Assembly: GCF_009905215.1 (NCBI RefSeq)
Contig: NZ_CP047593.1
Span: 496,001 to 560,000, forward strand
Direction of reading: 5' to 3'
Length of the DNA stretch: 64,000 nt
DNA from: Tichowtungia aerotolerans
GTDB taxonomy: Bacteria > Verrucomicrobiota > Kiritimatiellia > Kiritimatiellales > Tichowtungiaceae
The position numbers and the translations under genes were made by a program. Under the pieces are notes generated by a model that saw only the letters and a list, made by a program, of their open reading frames with translations, searched no databases and was not told where the DNA came from. Of this stretch, positions 51,833-61,198 are shown piece by piece. Within the stretch, counting starts at the first letter, position 1, and every line of letters begins with the position of its first letter.

Positions 51833-52276
51833 TCAGCGACAGTCCGGGCAGCTGCCCGTCGCTTCAACGCTCAGGTGTTCAATGCGAAAGCCCAGTGACT
51901 CCGCCTTATGACCGATCTTTTCTATCAGTTTTTCATCACAGATTTCCGAGACCCGTCCGCATTTAGAACAGACAAAAATCTGGCAGTCGTGTCCGCAGCC
52001 CGGATGAGTGCAGGCCGTATAGGCATTCAGGCTTTCAATGCGGTGCAGAAACCCGTGCGACGTCCAGAAATCCAGCGCGCGATATACCACCGGCGGCATC
52101 GGCCGGGCCTTATCGGCTGAAATGGTCTGAAGTACATCATACGCTTTCACCGGCGTCCGCTGCCGCACGACTTCGCGAAGCACCACCGCACGGCCGTCGG
52201 TAAACCGCAGCCCCTGCTCCATGCAATAGGCTTCCGCCCGTTTCAGAATGGCCTGAACATCCGACTTTTTTCGCAT
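51833..52276 (-). CDS. zur: Zinc uptake regulator
   Basis: A 147-residue Fur-family protein (LRFTDGRAVVLREVV, PPVVYRALDFWTSHGFLHRIE). Cys pairs CSKC and CPDC are visible, typical of the structural zinc in Zur. The Zur box follows it. Confidence 0.92.
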   Translation of the reverse strand: MRKKSDVQAILKRAEAYCMEQGLRFTDGRAVVLREVVRQRTPVKAYDVLQTISADKARPMPPVVYRALDFWTSHGFLHRIESLNAYTACTHPGCGHDCQIFVCSKCGRVSEICDEKLIEKIGHKAESLGFRIEHLSVEATGSCPDCR

Positions 52277-52330
52277 ACGGATTTGGTACCACGACCCTGC
52301 GCGGTTTACGAATCAAAACGGTTTGCTCAA

Positions 52331-53881
52331 TCAGGAAAGGGCCTGAATGGTTCCGCGGGCAAATTCCTCAAATACGCTGAGCCCCGCCTTGGCGCCCTCC
52401 CCCATGGCGATGATAATCTGCTTATAAGGAACCTGAGTCAGATCGCCGGCGGCATAAATTCCGGGCTTCGAGGTCCGGCAGCGATCGTCCACAACAATCT
52501 CGCCCCGCTCGTTCAGCTCGACCAGATCCGCAAACGGTGCGCTGTTGGGAACCAGCCCGATCTGCACAAAGATGCCGGCGGCCTGCACCGTTTCCGTTTC
52601 ACCGGACACGCGGTTTTCAAACTCCATGCCGGAAACTTTATCGCCGTTGTCGAGGACTTTTGATGCCGCGGCATTCAAATGGATCGTCGCATTGTCCAGC
52701 GAATAGAGTCTATCGATCAGCACGTTGTCCGCGTTCAGCTGATCCGAAAACTCCACCAATGTGACCTGCGAACAGATACCGGCCAAATCAATTGCAGCCT
52801 CCACCCCGGAATTGCCGCCGCCAACCACAACGACCGGTTTATCTTTATAGAACGGACCATCACAATGCGGGCAGAAAGCGACCCCTCGGCCGATATTTTC
52901 CTTCTCACCCGGAATGCCGAGCTGGCGCCATTTGGCTCCGGTCGCCAGAATCAGGGCGCCAGTCGTAATGACTTCCCCGCCTTTAATATGCAGTGTCTTG
53001 CGGTCGCCGTTTTCAATCCTCTGAACCCGTCGATGCTCTAGAATTTCGATGGGGTATGCGTCAATATGCTTAAACAGATCGGCAGCCAGCTGCGGCCCTT
53101 CGGTGTATGGAATTGAAATCATGTTCTCAATTCCCTTGGTTTCATTGACCTGCCCGCCGATTCGTTCGGCAATAATTGCGGTCTTGAGTCCTTTGCGGGC
53201 GGTGTAGATGGCCGCCGCCGCGCCGGCCGGTCCTCCACCGATCACCGCCACGTCATACTCTTTCACATCAGCCGACTCTGCTTCCGCGGCACCGTAGTGC
53301 GCTTCCAGCTTATCCAGCAAATCCGTCAGATCCGCCTTCCCGGCATGAATCAGTTTGTCGCCGGCAAACACCGCAGGAACCCCCTGAATTTTGCGGGCAG
53401 AGATTTCCTCCTGGAAATGGGTCCCCTCCACCATTTCATGATGGAAGTCGGGATGGATCAACGCCATCTGATTCAGTGCCTGAACTACATCCGGACAGTT
53501 GACACAGCTCGTTGAAACATAGCTGGTCAGCCGCACCGGCCCCTTCAGCGCTTTAATTCGCTTCTGAATCCCATCGTCCGGCAGCTTGCCTTTGCCGTCG
53601 GCATTGAGAATCGCCAGAATCAGTGTTGTAAACTCATGGCCGCCCGGAAGGCCTCGAATGACAATCGGCAGAGGCGTTCCATCCCGTTCGATTGTAAAAC
53701 GCAGTCCCTCGGCGTTGTTTTCAACAACCTGAATCTGATCTGCGGTTGCAGCCACATCATTCAGCAAAGTAATCAGGTCCGCTTGGGCCGGATGATTTTC
53801 GGCTTCAACAACAATATTGTAATCCGATTCCAAAGTCGCAAAAACAGATTTCAGTTGGGTTTGGGTGGCCTGATCAAGCAT
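52331..53881 (-). CDS. ahpF: Alkyl hydroperoxide reductase subunit F
   Basis: A 516-residue flavoprotein passing electrons from NADH to AhpC. N-terminal disulfide CVNC (Cys126, Cys129), FAD motif GGGPAG (215-220), and redox CPHC (Cys337, Cys340). A terminator in the 79-base gap from ahpC limits its expression. A C-terminal copy of the family is stranded at 14810. Confidence 0.96.
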   Translation of the reverse strand: MLDQATQTQLKSVFATLESDYNIVVEAENHPAQADLITLLNDVAATADQIQVVENNAEGLRFTIERDGTPLPIVIRGLPGGHEFTTLILAILNADGKGKLPDDGIQKRIKALKGPVRLTSYVSTSCVNCPDVVQALNQMALIHPDFHHEMVEGTHFQEEISARKIQGVPAVFAGDKLIHAGKADLTDLLDKLEAHYGAAEAESADVKEYDVAVIGGGPAGAAAAIYTARKGLKTAIIAERIGGQVNETKGIENMISIPYTEGPQLAADLFKHIDAYPIEILEHRRVQRIENGDRKTLHIKGGEVITTGALILATGAKWRQLGIPGEKENIGRGVAFCPHCDGPFYKDKPVVVVGGGNSGVEAAIDLAGICSQVTLVEFSDQLNADNVLIDRLYSLDNATIHLNAAASKVLDNGDKVSGMEFENRVSGETETVQAAGIFVQIGLVPNSAPFADLVELNERGEIVVDDRCRTSKPGIYAAGDLTQVPYKQIIIAMGEGAKAGLSVFEEFARGTIQALS

Positions 53882-53898
53882 GGCATTTCTCTGTATTT

Positions 53899-53933
53899 AA
53901 AAAAGGTGCCTCCCGCCCGAGACGGGCGGGAGG
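53899..53933 (-). terminator. Terminator between ahpC and ahpF
   Basis: Stem CCTCCCGCCCG / CGGGCGGGAGG with loop AGA and a U-tract on the minus strand. It would reduce transcription into ahpF. Confidence 0.8.
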
Positions 53934-53960
53934 GCTTTCAGGAGTGGAGTTGAGGTGAGA

Positions 53961-54524
53961 CTAGATTTTTCCGACGAGATCAAGTCCGGGAGTCAATGTG
54001 TCACTGCCGGGATTCCAGTTGGCAGGACAGACCTGATCACCGTGTTCGTAAACAAACTTGGCTGCATTGAGCTTGCGAAGCGCTTCCGCGGCACTGCGGC
54101 CGATTCCCAGATCGTGCGTTTCAGCCGTCTTCAAAACGCCGTCGGGATCGATGATGAAGGTACCGCGCAGCGCCACGCCTTCTGTATCGATATAAACTCC
54201 GAAGAGACGACTGACTTCACCGCTCGGATCCGCGCCCATCGGGTAATCCACTTTGGCAATCGCTGTCGATGCATCGTGCCATGCTTTGTGAACGAATGCG
54301 GTATCCGTACTGACCGAAATCACTTCGGCACCGGCGGCCTGGAATTCAGCATAAAGATCCGCGACTTCTTCAAGTTCAGTCGGACAGACAAAGGTGAAGT
54401 CCGCGGGATAGAACACCACAACCACCCATTTGCCTTTGTAATCTGAAAGTTTGAGTTCTGTGATTTCGTTGTTGTGATACGCCGCCATTTTAAATTCGGG
54501 CACTTCCTGTCCTACTTTAACCAT
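53961..54524 (-). CDS. ahpC: Alkyl hydroperoxide reductase C (peroxiredoxin)
   Basis: A 187-residue 2-Cys peroxiredoxin with peroxidatic Cys47 (FVCPTE) and resolving Cys166 (VCPANW). Starts at 54524 behind AAGGAG. Divergent from oxyR. Confidence 0.97.
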   Translation of the reverse strand: MVKVGQEVPEFKMAAYHNNEITELKLSDYKGKWVVVVFYPADFTFVCPTELEEVADLYAEFQAAGAEVISVSTDTAFVHKAWHDASTAIAKVDYPMGADPSGEVSRLFGVYIDTEGVALRGTFIIDPDGVLKTAETHDLGIGRSAAEALRKLNAAKFVYEHGDQVCPANWNPGSDTLTPGLDLVGKI

Positions 54525-54621
54525 TTTGATTTCTCCTTTGTATTGGTCCTGGTCTTTTTCGCTTTCGATGGGTCCAAGATGCCGCACTCCTTGCATTTTG
54601 TAAAATTTATAGATTTTACTG

Positions 54622-54646
54622 GATTGATAATTAATTTTTATCAATC
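54622..54646. promoter_or_regulatory. Candidate OxyR operator
   Basis: GATTGATA (54622-54629) and TATCAATC (54639-54646) form a perfect inverted repeat with a nine-base spacer, between divergent ahpC and oxyR. Confidence 0.5.
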
Positions 54647-54654
54647 ATTCCGGC

Positions 54655-55542
54655 ATGAACTTGCGATCCTTTGACTATCTGCTGGCACTGGAAAAGCACG
54701 GTGGATTTCATCGCGCAGCGAAAGCATGTCATGTCAGCCAGCCCGCCCTGAGCATTCAGATCCGGAAGGTCGAAGAAGAGCTTGGGATCCAGCTGCTCGA
54801 ACGCGGACATAAAGAATTCATCTTTACGCCCGCCGGCCTCGAGATCCTCAAACGGGCCCGACTGATTACACAACAGGTGGAGGAAATCGAAAAATTCGCA
54901 TCCATCTGGCACGACCCGTACTCGGGGCAGATTTCCATTGGAGCCTTCCCTACGCTGGCCCCCTACTACCTGCCCAAGATTATCGACCACTTCGTTGAAG
55001 CCTACCCCGACCTGCAGATCAATCTGGTAGAAGAGAAAACACACATCCTGATCGAACGCCTCAAGTCGGGCCGGCTCGACGCAGCGTTTCTGGCACTGCC
55101 GGAAGAACATGCAGAACTCGAACACGGCACCGTCTTTTCCGAAAAATTTCTCTTAGGAGTTTCCCCGCACCATCCGCTGGCAAAGCGCAAAACGATCGAT
55201 GCGGACAAACTGACCAACGAACGTCTTCTGCTTCTCGAAGAAGGCCACTGCCTGCGCGGGCAGGCACTCGACTACTGTTCGACAGCCGGCATCGGAGAAG
55301 TACTCAACTTCCGCGCATCCTCCATGGAAACACTGCTGCAGATGATTTCGATGGGGCGCGCCGTCTCCCTCATTCCGGAATGCGTCGCCCGACGCAACCC
55401 GCACCTGCACTATCTGAAACTGAAAGGAGACGCGCCCGAGCGAACCATCGCCCTGTTCTGGCGTAAATCCAGTGTCCGGCAGGACCTGATGCACGAGCTG
55501 GTCGACGACCTTTCCCGCGAACACAAAAGCCGAATCAGATAA
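54655..55542 (+). CDS. oxyR: Peroxide-sensing regulator OxyR
   Basis: A 295-residue LysR-type activator with a winged helix (GGFHRAAKACHVSQPALSIQIR) and the redox pair Cys199 and Cys208 (GHCLRGQALDYC), the same numbers as in E. coli. It would activate ahpCF on peroxide stress. Confidence 0.95.
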   Translation: MNLRSFDYLLALEKHGGFHRAAKACHVSQPALSIQIRKVEEELGIQLLERGHKEFIFTPAGLEILKRARLITQQVEEIEKFASIWHDPYSGQISIGAFPTLAPYYLPKIIDHFVEAYPDLQINLVEEKTHILIERLKSGRLDAAFLALPEEHAELEHGTVFSEKFLLGVSPHHPLAKRKTIDADKLTNERLLLLEEGHCLRGQALDYCSTAGIGEVLNFRASSMETLLQMISMGRAVSLIPECVARRNPHLHYLKLKGDAPERTIALFWRKSSVRQDLMHELVDDLSREHKSRIR

Positions 55543-57220
55543 GAACCGCCGGTCGCCACTTGCGCACCGAATTGATCAGGAAGATGGTATCTGCCCGCTT
55601 TAAATCCTCAAGGGCCACCAGGCCCTCTTCAATGTCCCCGCGCAGCAGCAGTTCATCGCGAAAGGTTCCGGCCAGAAGGCCGCAGGAAACCGGCGGCGTC
55701 ACCTTGCGACCGTCGAGTTCTACAACAATATTGGCAATACAACTCTCCGTCACCTCACCGCGTTCGTTATAAAGCAGCACGTCATCGGCCTCCGGGAAAT
55801 CGTTCTTTGCCTTTTCATAGACCGAGCGGTGCGTCGTCTTGTGATACAGAAACACATTCTGTAAGTCGACCGGAGTCTTCGCGAGAGCCAGCCGAACCTC
55901 ACCCGCCGCGGGCGGAATTTCCAAGGTCTGGAACTCATGCGAACCATCTTTTCTCAGGAGCAGCCGAATCATCACTGGACGATCAAAAGCCATCTGCTCC
56001 AGCTCTCTTTCTATCGCCGGGTCCCATTGAAAATCAAAATATTCCGCAGTGTTCTGCAGCCGCGTCAGATGCCGCTGCAGCAGAAAAACTCCCCCATTTT
56101 CCCACAGCATGGTTTCCAAACATTGGAAATCCGGCACCTGCCGGGTCAGAATCGCCGCCTTGGATAAGGCTTCGTCATATTCGGAATCCGGATCCGAGTC
56201 CCAGACAATTCCGCCGCCGATTCCGTACTCCGCCGTTCCGGCAGAGCGGTCGATCACCGCCGTGCGGATCGCCACGTTAAACTGTGCCGACCCGTCCGGA
56301 GCCACAAAACCAACCGCACCGGTGTACACCCCGCGAGGGCTCTTTTCCAAAGCCTGGATAATCTCCATGGTCCTGGCTTTGGGCGCACCGGTGATCGAAG
56401 CGCACGGAAATAGATTTTTCCAGACATTGGAAATCCGGGCCCGAGTCTCGCCGCTGACCGTCGAGGTCATCTGCCAAACGGTCGGATATTTCTCCACATC
56501 GAACCGGCTTTCGGTGTGAACAGAACCGGGCACAGCAATACGGCCGATATCATTGCGGATCATATCGACAATCATAATGTTTTCGGCGCGATCCTTGTCC
56601 GCCTCCTGCAAATCATGCGCAGCGGCACGGTCCTGCTCCACCGTCAGCCCGCGCGAACGGGTTCCTTTCATCGGCCGGGCGCGGATCATTCCGGAATGCA
56701 GTTCAAAAAAAAGCTCCGGCGAAGCGGAACAGATCGTAAAGTCATCCGCTTCAATATACGCCCCGAAACCACCCTGCTGCGCGGCGGCCAGATCGCAGAA
56801 GAAGGCAAACGGATCTCCGTCAAACGCTGCGTTCAGCCGAAAGGTATAGTTCACCTGGTAGCTGTCGCCCGCCGCAATGTGCTCTTTGATTCTTGCAATC
56901 GCATCGACATATTCATCGCGCGTCACCGACGGGGACCACGTCCCGAGCTGATAGGTTCCGTCCGACTCCGGGGCGTGGATCTTCTGTACGGTTTCATACA
57001 GGCCGAAACACATCAACGGCAGCTCGCCCGGCGCATGAGTCCGGTGCGCCTCGTCCAGGACACCTGCGGCCTCATACGTCACAAACCCGGCAGCCCAGCA
57101 ACGGCTCTTTTCAATTTTTTCCAAGCATTGGAACACTTCATCCCGCGTGCGGGCCCTCAGGATCTCAACCGGCTCACGAAAGGCCAACCAGTCGTTTCCG
57201 CGCTGGATGATGAGCTGCAT
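55535..57220 (-). CDS. pabBC: Aminodeoxychorismate synthase I / lyase fusion
   Basis: A 561-residue fusion for p-aminobenzoate (folate) synthesis. Residues 1 to about 355 are PabB: PMKGTRSRG with Lys185, SITGAPK and IGGGIVWDS. The rest is a PabC-like fold IV lyase (LLYNERGEVTES). Start 57220 lies four bases after the upp stop. It carries four copies of the iterated palindrome. Confidence 0.93.
   Translation of the reverse strand: MQLIIQRGNDWLAFREPVEILRARTRDEVFQCLEKIEKSRCWAAGFVTYEAAGVLDEAHRTHAPGELPLMCFGLYETVQKIHAPESDGTYQLGTWSPSVTRDEYVDAIARIKEHIAAGDSYQVNYTFRLNAAFDGDPFAFFCDLAAAQQGGFGAYIEADDFTICSASPELFFELHSGMIRARPMKGTRSRGLTVEQDRAAAHDLQEADKDRAENIMIVDMIRNDIGRIAVPGSVHTESRFDVEKYPTVWQMTSTVSGETRARISNVWKNLFPCASITGAPKARTMEIIQALEKSPRGVYTGAVGFVAPDGSAQFNVAIRTAVIDRSAGTAEYGIGGGIVWDSDPDSEYDEALSKAAILTRQVPDFQCLETMLWENGGVFLLQRHLTRLQNTAEYFDFQWDPAIERELEQMAFDRPVMIRLLLRKDGSHEFQTLEIPPAAGEVRLALAKTPVDLQNVFLYHKTTHRSVYEKAKNDFPEADDVLLYNERGEVTESCIANIVVELDGRKVTPPVSCGLLAGTFRDELLLRGDIEEGLVALEDLKRADTIFLINSVRKWRPAVLI
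55919..55933. repeat. Iterated palindrome, one mismatch, in pabBC
   Basis: TTCCAAGGTCTGGAA; read on the minus strand as FQTLE. Confidence 0.7.
56114..56128. repeat. Iterated palindrome, exact copy in pabBC
   Basis: TTCCAAACATTGGAA; read on the minus strand as FQCLE. Confidence 0.85.
56419..56433. repeat. Iterated palindrome, one mismatch, in pabBC
   Basis: TTCCAGACATTGGAA; read on the minus strand as SNVWK, in a different frame from the other three copies. Confidence 0.7.
57119..57133. repeat. Iterated palindrome, exact copy in pabBC
   Basis: TTCCAAGCATTGGAA; read on the minus strand as FQCLE. Confidence 0.85.
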
Positions 57221-57224
57221 AAAC

Positions 57225-57863
57225 TCAGCGGGTTCCAAACAGTCGATCGCCGGCGTCCCCGAGGCCGGGCAGGATGTAGGCGTCGTCATTGAGCCCTTCA
57301 TCGAGCGCAGCCGCATAAATTTCGACGTCGGGATGCGCCGCGGCGAATGCCTCAACCCCTTCGGGCGCGGCGACAAGACACATAAAGCGTATGTTTTCGG
57401 CGCCGTTTTCCTTGAGCAGGTTGGCCGACTCGATGGCGGAGCCGCCGGTGGCCAGCATGGGATCGACCATGATAAAGAATTTATCGGAGGCTTGCGGCAT
57501 GGGCTTGAAATAGTAGGTCACCGGATCATGGGTGTCGTGATCGCGATAGAGACCGATATGGCACACTGCGCAGTTTGGAATGAGATTCAGCACCCCGTCG
57601 ACCAGCCCCAGTCCGGCACGCAGCAACGGAACGAGAACCACATTCCCGCTGTCAATGACATGGCAGGTGGTTTTCTGAAGCGGCGTATCGACCTGTACGG
57701 CGCGCAGAGGCAGAGAGCGGGTGATTTCGTAAGCCAGCAGCGTAGCGACTTCGTCAACAAGCTCCTTGAACACCTTTTTGGGAGTGGTTTTCTCGCGAAT
57801 ATAGGTCAGTTTGTGCCGAATGAGAGGGTGGTTCGATACGGTCAGTGTCGGAAATCGTTTCAT
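57225..57863 (-). CDS. upp: Uracil phosphoribosyltransferase
   Basis: A 212-residue salvage enzyme (uracil + PRPP to UMP). PRPP loop [20 protein letters not shown] and [17 protein letters not shown] are typical. 13 bases after the uracil permease stop. Confidence 0.96.
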   Translation of the reverse strand: MKRFPTLTVSNHPLIRHKLTYIREKTTPKKVFKELVDEVATLLAYEITRSLPLRAVQVDTPLQKTTCHVIDSGNVVLVPLLRAGLGLVDGVLNLIPNCAVCHIGLYRDHDTHDPVTYYFKPMPQASDKFFIMVDPMLATGGSAIESANLLKENGAENIRFMCLVAAPEGVEAFAAAHPDVEIYAAALDEGLNDDAYILPGLGDAGDRLFGTR

Positions 57864-57876
57864 GGCTGTCTCGCTG

Positions 57877-59088
57877 TTAGTCGTTATCCGGATCGTCCGA
57901 AAGGATGATGTGAAGAATCAGGTTGGCAACCATGCCGACCAGAGCCGCAAGACCGATTCCTTCAACAACCATGCCGCCAATGGTCAGTTTGACGCCGCCC
58001 AAACCGCAGACAAGAATCAGAGCGACAATGATGAGGTTACGACTGCGGTTAAAATTCAACTGGGCATTGGAAATGGTGCGGATTCCGATCGAAGCAATCA
58101 TTCCAAAAAGGATAAAGCTGACGCCGCCCATCACGGCAACCGGAATGGAACGGAGAAACGCGCCGACCGGACTAAAAATGCCCAGCAGAATGGCAAAGAC
58201 GGCTGCGATGCGAATGATGCCCGGATTATAGTTTCCGGTGACCGCCAGCACGCCGGTATTTTCGGAATAGGTGGTGTTCGGCGGACCGCCGAAGCATGCA
58301 GAGCACATGGTTGCAAGTCCGTCACCCAGCAGCGTGCGGTGCAGGCCGGGTTTCTCAAAAAAGTCCTTTCCGACCACCGCTCCGTTGGTCGTGATATCGC
58401 CGACATGTTCCATGACAGAAACGATGGCAATCGGCATGATGGCAAGAATCGCGCCCAGCTGGAATTCCGGGAAGGTGAAGTTTTCTGAACCAATGAAAAG
58501 GCTGCCGGCGGTTTGCATCGAGGAATAGTCAACCCGACCGAGTACAGCAGCAACCGTGTAGCCGACAAAGATGCCGATCAGAATCGGCACCAGCTTGAAG
58601 AAGCCTTTCATAAAGCAGGAAACCGCTATGATGGTGAAAATGGAAATCAGAGAAAGCAACCAGTCGCTCGATGCCATGCTGACGCCGATCGGCGCCAGCG
58701 AGAGACCGATCACCATAATGACCGGGCCGGTCACCACGGCAGGAAACAGACGTTTAATCACTTTGACCCCGCACAGTCTTACGACCACGGAGAGCAGGAT
58801 ATAAACCAAACCGGCACAAATGACTCCACCCAGCGCCTGAGGCAGGCCGCTCCCGTCGTCTCCGGCCACCGCCTTGATCGCACCGATAAATGCAAAACTG
58901 GACCCCAGAAAGACCGGCACCATTCCGCCGGTGACGCCATGAAAAATAAAGGTTCCGACGCCGGCCGCAAGCAGCGCCACGCTGGGATCCATTCCTGTCA
59001 AAGCCGGCATTAGAACCGTTGCTCCGAACATCGCAAACACATGCTGGATCCCCAGCACCACCTTTTTCGGCCACATCATTTCGCCCAT
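57877..59088 (-). CDS. uraA: Uracil permease (NCS2)
   Basis: A 403-residue inner-membrane proton symporter with [35 protein letters not shown] (NCS2 signature with Glu) and [24 protein letters not shown] lies before the ATG at 59088. It feeds upp. Confidence 0.95.
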   Translation of the reverse strand: MGEMMWPKKVVLGIQHVFAMFGATVLMPALTGMDPSVALLAAGVGTFIFHGVTGGMVPVFLGSSFAFIGAIKAVAGDDGSGLPQALGGVICAGLVYILLSVVVRLCGVKVIKRLFPAVVTGPVIMVIGLSLAPIGVSMASSDWLLSLISIFTIIAVSCFMKGFFKLVPILIGIFVGYTVAAVLGRVDYSSMQTAGSLFIGSENFTFPEFQLGAILAIMPIAIVSVMEHVGDITTNGAVVGKDFFEKPGLHRTLLGDGLATMCSACFGGPPNTTYSENTGVLAVTGNYNPGIIRIAAVFAILLGIFSPVGAFLRSIPVAVMGGVSFILFGMIASIGIRTISNAQLNFNRSRNLIIVALILVCGLGGVKLTIGGMVVEGIGLAALVGMVANLILHIILSDDPDND

Positions 59089-59255
59089 GTACAACTCCTG
59101 ATTAAATAATAGTCGCCCAATATACAAACTCCAGCCCCCCCGGAAAAGTCCGCAGTTTCATTCAAATGAGCTCTGAAATTCCATCGCTTTTCAGTGGTGG
59201 CAGCCCGAACCGTTCGGTAGGTTATCGAATTCGTTAAACACCAGAGAACTGCATC

Positions 59256-59771
59256 ATGAACCTTGAATCTTATATTCGAAGCACACCGGATTTCCCTAAG
59301 CCTGGAATTATTTTTCGGGATTTCACGCCGATGCTGGCCAACGGACCGGCATTCCAGGAAATGATTGACCGTCTGAAGGCCCGGCACCAGGACACTCCAA
59401 TTGATGTCGTGGTCGGGATTGAGGCCCGCGGCTTCATTCTGGCCGCCGCGCTGGCCTATGCGCTCGGAGCCGGAACCGTGCTGGTTCGCAAAGAAGGGAA
59501 ACTGCCGCACGCCACACACCGCCAGGAATACCTGCTCGAATACGGATCCAATGTTCTGGAAATCCAGCAGGATGCTTTTCAGGACGGACAGCGCATCCTG
59601 ATTATTGACGACGTGCTGGCCACCGGCGGCACGGTTGCGGCCACCGTGGAGATTATCCGGGCTCACTTTGATGTGGAGATCCGGGAAATCGACTTTCTGA
59701 TGGAACTCGACGACCTGAAAGGCCGGGAAAAACTGGCCGACCTGCCGGTGCATTCAGTTCTGCATTACTAA
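59256..59771 (+). CDS. apt: Adenine phosphoribosyltransferase
   Basis: A 171-residue salvage enzyme with the PRPP motif ILIIDDVLATGGT and VVGIEARGFILAAALAYALG. Divergent from uraA. Confidence 0.96.
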   Translation: MNLESYIRSTPDFPKPGIIFRDFTPMLANGPAFQEMIDRLKARHQDTPIDVVVGIEARGFILAAALAYALGAGTVLVRKEGKLPHATHRQEYLLEYGSNVLEIQQDAFQDGQRILIIDDVLATGGTVAATVEIIRAHFDVEIREIDFLMELDDLKGREKLADLPVHSVLHY

Positions 59772-59804
59772 AAAAAGCCGGCGCAGGGTCTGCGCCGGCT
59801 TTTA
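59770..59804. terminator. Bidirectional terminator
   Basis: Stem AAAAGCCGGCGCA / TGCGCCGGCTTTT with a five-base loop, serving apt and the convergent tsx-like gene. Confidence 0.85.
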
Positions 59805-59826
59805 ACGTCAACGGAAGCCCGGTCCG

Positions 59827-60582
59827 TTAGAAGTGGTATTTCACAATACCGCTGAAGGTATTCTGATCGGTGTCCAGACCGAACGAACCGTCGCGGACGC
59901 CGTATTTGTTTTTCCAGTAGTCATACTCAATACCGGCATAGAGTTTATTTGCGTCCAGCCCGACCAGCGTGCCGACATCCAATTTCAGCTGCGGACAGAT
60001 GTGGAGGTTGCGGGTCGCATCGTCAATCACCCAGTCAATGAATCCGTCAAACACAACAGTGGTATCGGCAACCGGAATGGTCATTTTCCAGACCGGGGTG
60101 ATCTGATAGGACTCCGGCGCTTCGGCATGATCGTTGTAGCGGCGGTACACGTTGAGCTGGAAGAAGTCGAATCCCGGAATGTCGAGATCAACACCGGCAC
60201 CGACCAGCACGTTTTCGTCGCTGTTTTCACCGAACTCATAGCATCCGGCCACCAGCCAGTCTTTGATAAACAGAACGGACAGATCCTGGCCGAGGATTTT
60301 GCTGAGGCTCAGGCGCGGAGCAACTTCGCCGTAGAATGTGGCCCGGTTGCGCTCGCTGTCGCGTTCTCCGTTGAAATAAATACCGTCCACAAAGATGAAT
60401 AGATCCCCGTAAGCCCAGCCGCTCACGTGTTCGAACGTGATGGTCTGCTGCGTTTCCGGATCCAGTTTAAAATTCTCTCCGTACAAATACGTCAGGCTGT
60501 TGTCCTGCCATTGCAGGAAATCTCCGGCCATTCCAACACCTGCCAGCACAACGATCAGTCCGGCCAATACCTTTTTCTTCAT
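59827..60582 (-). CDS. Tsx-like nucleoside-specific outer-membrane channel
   Basis: A 251-residue barrel with signal peptide (ending GMAG). FLQWQDNSLTYLYG, TFEHVSGWAYGDLFIFVD and the C-terminal KYHF match the Tsx family. Good AAGGAG site. Located among nucleobase salvage genes, which supports nucleoside uptake. Confidence 0.88.
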   Translation of the reverse strand: MKKKVLAGLIVVLAGVGMAGDFLQWQDNSLTYLYGENFKLDPETQQTITFEHVSGWAYGDLFIFVDGIYFNGERDSERNRATFYGEVAPRLSLSKILGQDLSVLFIKDWLVAGCYEFGENSDENVLVGAGVDLDIPGFDFFQLNVYRRYNDHAEAPESYQITPVWKMTIPVADTTVVFDGFIDWVIDDATRNLHICPQLKLDVGTLVGLDANKLYAGIEYDYWKNKYGVRDGSFGLDTDQNTFSGIVKYHF

Positions 60583-60611
60583 TTACTTCTCCTTAGGGGG
60601 TTCAGGTTGAT

Positions 60612-61175
60612 TCATTCAGTCACGGAAGATCCCTCGTCGACCGGACCGGTATAAATGCCGACATACGGGACGTTGCGGTATTTCTGCGCATAGTCCAAAC
60701 CGTAGCCGCACACAAATTCATCGGGAATATCCATCCCGCAAAAGTCGATCGGCACCTCGACCTGCCGGCGCGAGGGCTTGTTCAGCAGCGTGCAGATCTT
60801 CAGCGAGGCAGGATCGCGGTTCTGCAGCATGCGGATGACTTTGCTGAACGTATTGCCGGTGTCGATGATGTCTTCGACCAGCAGCACATCGCATCCGGTG
60901 ATAGTCTCATCGAGGTCCATCACCACTTTCACATCGCCGGAGCTCACGGTGCCGTCTCCGTAGCTCGAAACCGTCATGAAATCCGTCGTCATCGGAAGCT
61001 GGATCTGCCGCACCAGATCCGCCATAAACAGAAACGATCCGCGCAGAAGCCCGATCACCACCAGCTCGTTTTCGGAGTCCTTATAGGTTTCCGTAATCTC
61101 ACGTCCCAGCCGGACCACGATGTCCTTCAGCTGCTCTTCCGAAAGAAGTGTTTTCCCGAGTCCTTTTTCCAGCAC
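60612..61175 (-). CDS. hpt: Hypoxanthine phosphoribosyltransferase
   Basis: A 187-residue enzyme with the PRPP loop LLVEDIIDTGNTF. GTG start at 61175 with GGAAGG ahead; an upstream in-frame ATG lies inside the permease gene. 23 bases after the permease stop. Confidence 0.94.
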   Translation of the reverse strand: MLEKGLGKTLLSEEQLKDIVVRLGREITETYKDSENELVVIGLLRGSFLFMADLVRQIQLPMTTDFMTVSSYGDGTVSSGDVKVVMDLDETITGCDVLLVEDIIDTGNTFSKVIRMLQNRDPASLKICTLLNKPSRRQVEVPIDFCGMDIPDEFVCGYGLDYAQKYRNVPYVGIYTGPVDEGSSVTE

Positions 61176-61198
61176 AGAAGCACCTTCCTCTCGTTTAA

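Noticed and set aside
935-57133. FQxLE / SKxWK / PxIGK as a conserved peptide motif
   Set aside because: Different frames and both strands give different peptides from the same DNA palindrome, so the signal is in the DNA.
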